This document shows, in pieces, positions 1 to 6,223 of a stretch of 6,231 nucleotides of DNA. Both the position numbers and the translations under genes were made by a program. The stretch covers positions 1 through 6,231 of the forward strand of contig QLUS01000092.1 in assembly GCA_018725535.1 (NCBI GenBank). Direction: 5' to 3'. The DNA comes from Bacillota bacterium (GTDB taxonomy: Bacteria; Bacillota; UBA994). Each line of letters starts with the position of its first letter. Positions within the stretch are counted from its first letter, which is position 1. The notes beneath the pieces were generated by a model. The model worked only from the letters and a program-made list of their open reading frames with translations, did no database searches and was not told where the DNA came from.

Positions 1-668
1 CCGGGGCCGAAGCCGGCGTCAAAGCCGAGCTCGATCGCCAGTTCGTGGGAGATGCGCGGCCCGCCGCAAACGAGGACTAAACGGTCGCGCAGGCCCTCGG
101 CCTCGAGTAATTCTACGAGTTGGGTGAGGTTAGGGATATGGACGTCCTTTTGTGTCACGACTTGCGAGACAAGCAGGCAGTCGGCATTTAGCTCTATTGC
201 CCGGGCAATAAGTGTTTCGTTGGGCACCTGGCTGCCGAGGTTGACGGCAACCATCTCGGGATACCGCTCCAGCCCGTACTCACCCGCGTAACCCTTCATA
301 TTCATAATGGCGTCAAGCCCGACGGTGTGGGCGTCGGTGCCAGTGCAAGCACCAATGACCACGACTTTGCGACCAATCTCTTGGCGGATGAATTCGTTGA
401 CGGCGTAAAAGCCCATCTGCTTGGCGTCGACTTTCGGCACAGAGATGGCGGAGAAGTCGATGGACACGGGTGTTTTGGCGTAGACCACAAAGAAGCTAAA
501 GCCCTCGCCTAAGTCGCCCATATGCACCACGCTTACTGCCTCAAAACCTATGCGGTGAACAATCTGTTTGGCGGCCTCCTTGGCTTCGGGACAGGGGGGG
601 ACGGGCAAAGTAAAGGAAAGCTGCATGGCACCGTCATTAAGGGTGTCGCCGTAGGGGCGAATCTCCAT
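1..668 (-). CDS. kamE: Lysine 5,6-aminomutase beta subunit KamE (partial, 3' end outside window)
   Basis: Small, cobalamin-binding subunit of the cytoplasmic lysine 5,6-aminomutase, which with KamD moves the terminal amino group of beta-lysine (or D-lysine) to the adjacent carbon using adenosylcobalamin and PLP. The 222 visible residues read without interruption from MEIRPYGDT to DAGFGP. The core motif TGTDAHTVG is at about 109-117, with DxHxxG residues D112, H114 and G117; H114 should be the lower axial cobalt ligand. Eleven residues later, in DAIMNMKGYAG, K125 should form the PLP Schiff base; the same 11-residue spacing separates His133 and Lys144 of the Acetoanaerobium sticklandii enzyme. 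A VSQ turn (167-169) and CGGPR (201-205) complete the Rossmann B12 domain. By comparison with that homologue about 20 C-terminal residues are missing beyond base 1. The ATG shares its A with the kamD stop (TAATG), and an in-frame TGA at 677-675 excludes a longer start. The N-terminus is therefore about 19 residues shorter than in the A. sticklandii protein. Confidence 0.96.
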   Translation of the reverse strand, partial: MEIRPYGDTLNDGAMQLSFTLPVPPCPEAKEAAKQIVHRIGFEAVSVVHMGDLGEGFSFFVVYAKTPVSIDFSAISVPKVDAKQMGFYAVNEFIRQEIGRKVVVIGACTGTDAHTVGLDAIMNMKGYAGEYGLERYPEMVAVNLGSQVPNETLIARAIELNADCLLVSQVVTQKDVHIPNLTQLVELLEAEGLRDRLVLVCGGPRISHELAIELGFDAGFGP

Positions 669-2236
669 TACTGCTCACCTCCACCGACGTACTGCTGCGC
701 TAACATAGGCACGACAAAGGGGTTGTAGTAATCCGGCGCTTGCTTGGCCACGCCGTCAAGCCCCTTGCCGCCGAATCGGCTCCGCTTTACATCGGCAAAA
801 ATGCCCTGCTCTATAGCTTCCATTAGGCCTATCTGCTCTACCCGCTCGAGCAAGGCGAGCGCTTTGGTCAGCACCTCGTCAGCGCGTTGTTCGGCCTTGC
901 CGCCCGGAACAAAGGTGATTTCGTCAGCAAGCGCGCGAGCCGCGCCCATAACGTACTTGGCGTTCTCTAAGGCGAGGTAGCGGTCCTGCAGAAACGGCGT
1001 ATGGATGGCCTCGGTCAGCATGCCAAGCAGATGAATCCCCTGTCCCGTAAGCACCGAAGTGAGGTTAAACATGGCGTTCATGCTGTGCCCTTTAAAGATG
1101 TTGCCGGTCATATGTTTGGTCGGCGGCATATACTTTAGGGGCGCGCGCGGGAAGACTTGGCGCGCCATTTGCGCCTGTGCCAGTTCAAGCAGCATGGAGC
1201 CCTCTTTGTCTGGGTCAATCTCAAAGGCGTGGCCGAGACCAATTTGCTCATCGGGGAGACCCGAGAGGCGCGCAAGCTGCTCGTTAATAAATTGCGAGGC
1301 CAGCACGGTATGCGCCGCTTCCACGGCGTCGGCGGTGGTGAGATAGTTATCCTCACCCGTGTTGATTATTATTCCGGCGTACCCGTTAATAATGCGGGAG
1401 AAATACTGGTCGATGAGCGTGCGCTGCATGTTAATGTCGCGGAATAAAATGCCGTAAAGGGCGTCGTTAAGCATCATGTCTAAGCGTTCGAGCGCGCCCA
1501 TGGCGGCGATTTCCGGCATACACAGGCCGGAGGCGTAGTTGACGAGGCGGATGTAACGCTTGAGCTTTTCGCCCACTTCGTCGAGGGCGCGGCGCATAAT
1601 GCGAAAGTTTTCTTGCGTGGCGTAGGTGCCACCAAACCCTTCGGTAGTAGCGCCGTAGGGTACGTAGTCAAGCAGGCTCTGCCCGGTGGTGCGGATAACA
1701 GCGACAATATCGGCACCAGCCCTAGCCGCAGCGCGGGCTTGGGTGACATCTTCGTAAATGTTGCCGGTAGCCACAATAACATATAGATGAGGGCGCTCTC
1801 CTTCGCCGAGTGTTGCTAGGAGCTGCTCGCGCTCCTTGCGGCGCGCGGCAATGCGACGGAGGGCTTGGTCGGCGTAGGTGTCCGCTAAGGCTCTGGCTGC
1901 GTCCGGTCTAAAGGGGAGCTTAGCAAGTGAGATGCGCCCTGTCGCTAACTGCTCGGCGACTTCACGCGGTGTCTGCGCAAGCGAGGCGCAGGCATTGCCG
2001 AGTGCCAGCGCGGCACCGCGCGAGAGCATGCCGCCCCGCGTAATGTCTTCGACCACGAGGTTAGCGAGCGGCACGCCGTCGCCGTCTACGCCGTCAATGC
2101 CAAAGAGGCGAGCTACGGTACGCTCTACGGCCGTAGTAGTGTGTGCGGCGATGAAGCTGTGGATGTCAGCGCTGATGCGCGCCGCCGCAGCGCGGGCGCG
2201 CGTGACTTTGGCCTCGTCTAAACTTAACTTCGGCAT
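668..2236 (-). CDS. kamD: Lysine 5,6-aminomutase alpha subunit KamD
   Basis: Large, catalytic-barrel subunit of the AdoCbl- and PLP-dependent lysine 5,6-aminomutase, cytoplasmic, partner of KamE encoded directly downstream. The reaction turns beta-lysine into 3,5-diaminohexanoate, the second step of lysine fermentation. The 522-residue product is close to the usual length of about 516-520. Visible family blocks are: DIVAVIRTTGQSLLDYVPYG (175-194), with R182 and S187 matching the PLP-phosphate and substrate contacts known as Arg184 and Ser189 in A. sticklandii; NYASGLCMPE (233-242), with S236 matching Ser238; and DALYGILFRDINMQRT (258-273), with Y261 matching the active-site Tyr263. The constant offset of two residues supports a collinear, intact protein. 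Further conserved stretches are ININTGEDNY-like residues around 290-298 and KYMPPTKHMTGNIFKGH (368-384). The PLP lysine is not here; it is supplied by KamE. The start is fixed by an AAAGGAG site seven bases upstream. Its last codons contain the kamE ribosome binding site. OraE of the ornithine pathway is a distant alternative, but the split alpha/beta arrangement and motifs favour KamD. Confidence 0.97.
   Translation of the reverse strand: MPKLSLDEAKVTRARAAAARISADIHSFIAAHTTTAVERTVARLFGIDGVDGDGVPLANLVVEDITRGGMLSRGAALALGNACASLAQTPREVAEQLATGRISLAKLPFRPDAARALADTYADQALRRIAARRKEREQLLATLGEGERPHLYVIVATGNIYEDVTQARAAARAGADIVAVIRTTGQSLLDYVPYGATTEGFGGTYATQENFRIMRRALDEVGEKLKRYIRLVNYASGLCMPEIAAMGALERLDMMLNDALYGILFRDINMQRTLIDQYFSRIINGYAGIIINTGEDNYLTTADAVEAAHTVLASQFINEQLARLSGLPDEQIGLGHAFEIDPDKEGSMLLELAQAQMARQVFPRAPLKYMPPTKHMTGNIFKGHSMNAMFNLTSVLTGQGIHLLGMLTEAIHTPFLQDRYLALENAKYVMGAARALADEITFVPGGKAEQRADEVLTKALALLERVEQIGLMEAIEQGIFADVKRSRFGGKGLDGVAKQAPDYYNPFVVPMLAQQYVGGGEQ
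675..682 (-). promoter_or_regulatory. Ribosome binding site of kamE inside the end of kamD
   Basis: The minus strand reads GGAGGTGA, six bases before the kamE ATG. It is embedded in the last kamD codons (Gly-Gly-Glu-Gln), so the Gly-rich kamD tail may be shaped by the need for this site. With the TAATG overlap, it should couple synthesis of the two subunits. Confidence 0.88.
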
Positions 2237-2243
2237 ATGGATG

Positions 2244-2250
2244 CTCCTTT
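2244..2250 (-). promoter_or_regulatory. Ribosome binding site of kamD
   Basis: The minus strand reads AAAGGAG, seven bases before the kamD ATG at 2236-2234. It lies in the 33-base gap after kamC, the longest intergenic gap in the window, giving kamD its own initiation site. Confidence 0.8.
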
Positions 2251-2263
2251 CTGCCCTGTAGAT

Positions 2264-2278
2264 CGCCGCTTAGCGGCG
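2264..2278 (-). other. Short GC-only inverted repeat around the kamC stop codon
   Basis: CGCCGC (minus strand) is followed by TAA and then GCGGCG: a perfect six-base-pair GC stem whose three-base loop is the kamC stop codon. No run of T follows on the transcribed strand, so it does not look like an intrinsic terminator. It could be chance in GC-rich DNA, or an mRNA hairpin limiting read-through of ribosomes into the kamD leader or marking a processing point between kamC and kamD. Confidence 0.4.
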
Positions 2279-3898
2279 TAAAAGCTTGGCCGCGCGCACG
2301 AGGATGCTCTCGGGCAGGCCGAGGTGGGAAGCTACGCGCAACGCCTCCCGCGGCAAATGGCGGGTGGGTTCCGTAGGGGTAAGGGTATAATCCATAAGTT
2401 CCGCGAGGTCACGCCTACTCGCCGCAGGGTCGTCCGCTAGGGCTTCGGCTAATTCCTGGCTTGGCACATTGCTTAGGCCCACAACTTGCCAGTGGGCAAC
2501 GCCGCGCAGGTAGGCTAGGCGGTCGTAATGGGTAGTAAGCAGGCAAATGCTCGGGGACTGCGACAAGTGCTCGGCTACGGCCTGCGCGAGGGCGCTTCCT
2601 TCAGCAGGGTTAGTGGAGGACGCAAGCTCGTCCACAAGCAGTAGCGAACGCGTTTCTACTTCCGGCAGCGCGGCGCAGAGCGCGGCAATTTCATGCCCAA
2701 AGCGGCTAAGCCCGGTGACAAAAGCGCGATACTCGCCGGTTAAAATGGAGATGTGCAGAAAGAGGCCAGTGCGGCAATGGCTTGCAGGGACAAACATGCC
2801 GTAAGCGACAAGGGAGGCGAGGATGCCTACCGTGCGCAGGGTGACTGTCTTGCCGCCCATATTGGCGCCGGTCACTATCGCCACACCAGCTCGCAGGCTA
2901 ATGCTGATCGGGGTAAAGGCTTTGTTCTGTTTGCTTAGGCTTGCTTCTATCTCGGGGTGACGGGCGGCACCCATAACAAATTCCGCGGGTTCATCTCGCC
3001 CGACTAGTTCCGGCCGCACACAGCGCCAGTCCCGCGCGAGCAAAGCTTTACTGAGCAGCAGGTCTAAACGGCCTAGGCTCGCAATCGCCTGGCGTAGACG
3101 CTCTCCTTCTTGCTTTACGGCTAAGCTGAGCTTGTGTCTCACTTTTTCTTCTTCCTCTTGCTCGTATTTAAGCAAGCGGTCAAGTTCTTGAGCTAGAGTG
3201 AGTTCTTGTGATGTGGGCTTTAGTTGGTAATAGCGCTCGGTGTAGGTTTCGCGGCTTAGGATAAACAGGGCGGTTGCCTCAATGCGACTCTGCAGGCTTC
3301 TGTCGTGGCGCGGTGCGGCCAGCTCTCCCGCAGGGTTAAACGACAATCCGACAAGACTCGCTGCCCGCTCTTTCTGGCTCTCGCTGAGGCGGCTGGCCGC
3401 GCGCTGCTGTTCGCGGATTTTAGCGCGATATTCCGCGAGGCGCACCGAAAAGCTATCAGAGAGATAAAAGGACGGGGAGCCGGTCTTGTCTGGGTCAAGG
3501 AGAGCGAGCAATGCATAAAAATCCGGCGGCTCGTACTTTGCTGGCAGCAGCGGTGAGAGTGTGGTTAGAATCTCCTTGATGCGGGCGAAAAAATAGAGGT
3601 TCTGCTTTAGGGAAAACAGCTCGACGTCAGAAAGAACGCCGCCGGCAAGGACTTCGTGCAATGGCTCACGCCAGTCGGGGAGCTCGGTTAAATAATGACG
3701 GATTTTTGCTAGCTCGTCCGGGTGCGTTGAAAGTAGGGACAAAGCGTGCTCAAGCGAGGCAAGCTCTTCTCTGAGGGCGCTTTCTTGGCCCGGCTTAAAA
3801 GGGCGCAAGGCCTTTGCCTGTGCCTGCCCATAGGGAGAGGCGGGCGCGAGACTAGCGAGAAAGTAATCGATGCCAAGCATGCGGCTTGCGTCAGACAT
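2270..3898 (-). CDS. kamC: MutS-fold ATPase KamC, putative lysine 5,6-aminomutase reactivase ATPase
   Basis: This 542-residue protein has the MutS core and ATPase domains but none of the MutS mismatch-recognition or connector domains and no C-terminal Smr nuclease. Residues 91-98 (DVELFSLK) match the start of the MutS core (lever) domain. Residues 225-275 are rich in charged residues and probably form the long helical arm. The ATPase has Walker A GANMGGKT (344-351), the MutS signature region around LSRFGHE (397-403), Walker B LLLVDE (419-424, D423 and E424), followed by LASSTNPAEG where MutS2 has LGAGTDPxEG, and the TTH switch histidine H457. The end (LPREALRVASHLGLPESIL) resembles the MutS2 helical tail. 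Database naming treats this family as the ATPase of a reactivase for lysine 5,6-aminomutase, and its place between kamB and kamD fits; a direct mechanism is inference. An excellent AGGAGGTG site overlapping the kamB stop sets the start. A role in DNA repair is unlikely because the DNA-contacting domains are absent. Confidence 0.9.
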   Translation of the reverse strand: MSDASRMLGIDYFLASLAPASPYGQAQAKALRPFKPGQESALREELASLEHALSLLSTHPDELAKIRHYLTELPDWREPLHEVLAGGVLSDVELFSLKQNLYFFARIKEILTTLSPLLPAKYEPPDFYALLALLDPDKTGSPSFYLSDSFSVRLAEYRAKIREQQRAASRLSESQKERAASLVGLSFNPAGELAAPRHDRSLQSRIEATALFILSRETYTERYYQLKPTSQELTLAQELDRLLKYEQEEEEKVRHKLSLAVKQEGERLRQAIASLGRLDLLLSKALLARDWRCVRPELVGRDEPAEFVMGAARHPEIEASLSKQNKAFTPISISLRAGVAIVTGANMGGKTVTLRTVGILASLVAYGMFVPASHCRTGLFLHISILTGEYRAFVTGLSRFGHEIAALCAALPEVETRSLLLVDELASSTNPAEGSALAQAVAEHLSQSPSICLLTTHYDRLAYLRGVAHWQVVGLSNVPSQELAEALADDPAASRRDLAELMDYTLTPTEPTRHLPREALRVASHLGLPESILVRAAKLLRR

Positions 3899-3902
3899 AA
3901 CA

Positions 3903-3910
3903 CACCTCCT
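3903..3910 (-). promoter_or_regulatory. Ribosome binding site of kamC overlapping the kamB stop
   Basis: The minus strand reads AGGAGGTG, close to the full anti-16S complement, with its GGAGG core six bases before the kamC ATG. Its first two bases (3910 and 3909) are the last two of the kamB TAG stop, so a ribosome ending on kamB sits directly over the kamC start region. It is the strongest-looking site in the window together with that of kamE. Confidence 0.88.
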
Positions 3911-4958
3911 ACAAGGGCACTTCCATTTCGCTCAAAAATAGATCATATACTGGCAAGGGGGCGAGGGCGCGGGCGAGCTCTAGTGCGAATTCGCTGGGGG
4001 TGTAGGATTTTCCGGTAGGGGCAGTGGGGTTGACGGTAACGGCGAGGATGCGAATGCGCTTTAGCACCTCCACAGAGCCGCCAAGATGCAGAAACCTCTG
4101 CCAGATTTCGGGGCTGACGAACACGTGGGTGGGGTCAGGGGAGACGAGGCGAACCTGCTTCACGCGGCGAGAATGGTACAGGAGCTCGCCGAGCAGGGAA
4201 TCGGTGATGGCACCTGGGATAACAACAGAGAATGGCTGGATGGGCGAAAGGTAGCTGATCACGGCGGCCGCATGTCCTAAGGCCGAGGTAAAGGGCAGTT
4301 CCCGCATGCCCTCGCTGTCTACAACCACAAGCTGCCCGGCCTGAACAGCCGCGCTTGCCGCTTGCCGTAGGGCTGGGTCGCTTACTTCCGGCAGCGAGAA
4401 AATCGCCTTCACATGCATGCTGCGGATAAGGATGCGCCGCATGTTGCTGCCAGCCACGGCCCCGGTGGCAATCACCGTGCCGTCGGTAGTCGTGGGGGCG
4501 GCGGAACCTACGCGGTCGAGCGCGCCATCTACAATCACGAGTTGGCAGCCTAGTCCCTGCATAGCGGCGATGCAGTGGCGCATTTCAGCTAAGCTATCGG
4601 GCCCCGCCACCTCTACATTACCGCTTTCGCGTGCCCTCACCAGCATTACTTCGCCAAGTGCGGTAATGTAATTGGTTGCTGCCAGGATTTCGAGGCCTGC
4701 GGCGGCGCGGGTGAGGGTGGCCGTGGCGGTGGCGAGAACAGTGCCCTCGCGCACGGCAATGCGTGGTTTGGCTAGGCGGCTCAGTACGTCGATTTTCTCG
4801 CCGTCATACCCAATGGAAGATAGGCCGAGCGTAACGCCCGCATCGGCGCACTGCCGGATGATGCTGTTTACGGCCACCGTTTTGCCGGCATTTTTGGCTA
4901 AACCCACAACGGAGACCGACCTGCACCCGCTCTGTTGGATGCGTTCAAGGAGCCGCAT
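3909..4958 (-). CDS. kamB: P-loop protein KamB, putative lysine 5,6-aminomutase reactivase subunit
   Basis: A 349-residue soluble protein always associated in this kind of cluster with KamC and thought to help reactivate lysine 5,6-aminomutase; its biochemical activity is not established. The N-terminus has a beta strand running into a P-loop, SVSVVGLAKNAGKT (14-27), with K26 and T27 as the expected nucleotide-binding residues. The loop is atypical: five rather than four residues separate the first Gly from GKT. A second hydrophobic strand, CQLVIVDGALDR (138-149), resembles a Walker B strand with D144. This layout is reminiscent of SIMIBI-class NTPases such as MobB, BioD or MeaB, which is my inference. 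The C-terminal half (about 240-349) has no motif I recognise. It begins two bases after the kamA stop. No Shine-Dalgarno sequence is visible, and no ATG, GTG or TTG occurs in frame between the start and the upstream in-frame stop at 5012-5010, so translation is probably coupled to kamA. It is unrelated to the 16S rRNA methyltransferase also called KamB. Confidence 0.85.
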   Translation of the reverse strand: MRLLERIQQSGCRSVSVVGLAKNAGKTVAVNSIIRQCADAGVTLGLSSIGYDGEKIDVLSRLAKPRIAVREGTVLATATATLTRAAAGLEILAATNYITALGEVMLVRARESGNVEVAGPDSLAEMRHCIAAMQGLGCQLVIVDGALDRVGSAAPTTTDGTVIATGAVAGSNMRRILIRSMHVKAIFSLPEVSDPALRQAASAAVQAGQLVVVDSEGMRELPFTSALGHAAAVISYLSPIQPFSVVIPGAITDSLLGELLYHSRRVKQVRLVSPDPTHVFVSPEIWQRFLHLGGSVEVLKRIRILAVTVNPTAPTGKSYTPSEFALELARALAPLPVYDLFLSEMEVPL

Positions 4959-4960
4959 GG

Positions 4961-6211
4961 CTATTTGTTGCGGCGAAAGCGCTTGCGCTCTTGGTGCAGG
5001 CCTGCCGGCTCAATGGAGACTTTATCGCTGGTAAAGAGTTTAGTTAGCCCCAAACCGTCCTGCGCTCGGCAGAGTTTGCAGTCGGTGCAGCTGCTCACTC
5101 TGTCGTCAGGCTCGGTGTAGGCGGAGATAATGCCCTCGAAATTGCGCAAAATGACTTTACGCTCGGACATAGAGATTAGGTACTGCGGCATGACGGGTAT
5201 TTTGCCGCCGCCGCCCGGCGCGTCCACGACAAAGGTGGGCACGGCATAGCCTGAGGTGTGTCCGCGCAGACTCTCGATAATTTCAATGCCGCGGGCGACA
5301 GAGGTACGCATATGCGAAATGCCTTGCGAAAGGTCGCACTGGTAGATGTAATAGGGGCGCACGCGCATCTTAACTAGGGCGTGCACGAGTTGCTTCATCA
5401 CGTGCGGGCAGTCATTTACGCCGCGGAGGAGCACGGATTGATTGCCAAGCGGTATACCAGCGTCGGCTAGGCGGGCGCAGGCGGCCTGCGCTTCGGGCGT
5501 AATCTCGGCGGGGTGGTTAAAGTGCGTGTTCAGCCAAATGGGGTGATAGTGCTTGAGCATGGCGCAAAGCTCGTCGGTAACGCGCATGGGCATAACGACG
5601 GGGATGCGGGTGCCCAAGCGGATAATTTCCACGTGCGGGATAGCGCGGAGGCGCTTCATGATGTACTCGAGGCGGTCGTCAGACAGCGCTAAGGCGTCGC
5701 CGCCGGAAATAAGGACGTCGCGCACGACTGGGGTGTTAGCGATGTATTCGATCGCGCCGTCAATTTGCGTGAGGGTAGCCGGTTGGTCGTGTTGCCCGGC
5801 GAAACGGCGACGCGTGCAGTGGCGGCAGTACATAGCGCACTGGTCGGTAACGAGGAACAGCACGCGGTCGGGATAACGGTGGGTTAGGCCGGGAACAGGG
5901 GAATCGCTGTCTTCATGTAGCGGGTCGGCCATATCTTCTGGGGCGCGCACGAGCTCGCGCTCGGTGGGGATGGCCTGGCGGCGCACGGGACAGCAGGGGT
6001 TATCAGGGTCAATAAGGGAGGCATAGTATGGGGTTATGGCCATGCGCAAAGTGCCAAGCGTTGCGGAAACGGCCTCACTTTCGTCAGGCGTCAGGGTGAC
6101 TACCTGTGAGAGTGTGTCTAAGTCCTGAATGCGGTTGCGTACTTGCCAATGCCAGTCGTTCCACTCGGCGTCGGTTACGTCTTTCCACAGGGGTATGTCA
6201 GTTCTTCGCAT
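4961..6211 (-). CDS. kamA: L-lysine 2,3-aminomutase KamA
   Basis: Radical S-adenosylmethionine enzyme with a [4Fe-4S] cluster and PLP that interconverts L-lysine and L-beta-lysine, the entry step of lysine fermentation; cytoplasmic. The 416-residue length equals that of the Clostridium subterminale SB4 enzyme, and key positions fall at the same numbers: cluster cysteines C125, C129 and C132 (CAMYCRHC), substrate-carboxylate R134, D293 and D330 that hold the substrate side-chain amino group, and K337 in PGGGGKIPV that forms the PLP aldimine. C268 together with C375, C378 and C381 (CTDCKLC) corresponds to the zinc site that stabilises the tetramer. The N-terminus (PLWKDVTDAEWNDWHWQ, 7-23) is also typical. 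The start is set by GGAGGAGA seven bases upstream (counted from the GGAGG core). EpmB (YjeK), the EF-P lysine mutase, is the main alternative, but it is shorter, lacks the C-terminal zinc region, and would not sit with kamBCDE. Confidence 0.97.
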   Translation of the reverse strand: MRRTDIPLWKDVTDAEWNDWHWQVRNRIQDLDTLSQVVTLTPDESEAVSATLGTLRMAITPYYASLIDPDNPCCPVRRQAIPTERELVRAPEDMADPLHEDSDSPVPGLTHRYPDRVLFLVTDQCAMYCRHCTRRRFAGQHDQPATLTQIDGAIEYIANTPVVRDVLISGGDALALSDDRLEYIMKRLRAIPHVEIIRLGTRIPVVMPMRVTDELCAMLKHYHPIWLNTHFNHPAEITPEAQAACARLADAGIPLGNQSVLLRGVNDCPHVMKQLVHALVKMRVRPYYIYQCDLSQGISHMRTSVARGIEIIESLRGHTSGYAVPTFVVDAPGGGGKIPVMPQYLISMSERKVILRNFEGIISAYTEPDDRVSSCTDCKLCRAQDGLGLTKLFTSDKVSIEPAGLHQERKRFRRNK

Positions 6212-6215
6212 GCTT

Positions 6216-6223
6216 TCTCCTCC
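6216..6223 (-). promoter_or_regulatory. Ribosome binding site of kamA
   Basis: The minus strand reads GGAGGAGA here, followed by AAGC and the ATG at 6211-6209. The GGAGG core lies seven bases before the start codon. This site decides the start: a nearby ATG at 6225-6223 is out of frame and overlaps the site itself. Confidence 0.88.

Noticed and set aside
594..600. A run of seven G (seven C in the coding strand) in kamE as a possible phase-variation tract
   Set aside because: The frame is intact across it and gives the expected residues before the conserved CPEAKEAAKQI stretch. Seven bases is short, and a metabolic subunit is not a usual target for phase variation.
1878..2261. A 127-codon open frame on the plus strand opposite kamD, and similar long plus-strand frames opposite kamA, kamB and kamC
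   Set aside because: They lie wholly antisense to genes with clear family motifs, have low-complexity Arg/Ser/Ala-rich products and no recognisable motif. GC-rich coding DNA commonly leaves the antisense frame open.
2270..3898. kamC as a genuine DNA mismatch repair gene (mutS or mutS2)
   Set aside because: The product lacks the mismatch-binding and connector domains and the Smr domain, and sits inside the lysine aminomutase cluster. Only the core and ATPase parts are shared.
4961..6211. KamA as EpmB (YjeK), the lysine mutase that modifies elongation factor P
   Set aside because: The protein has the long C-terminal region with the CTDCKLC zinc cluster, the full 416-residue length and the kamBCDE neighbours, none of which fit EpmB.
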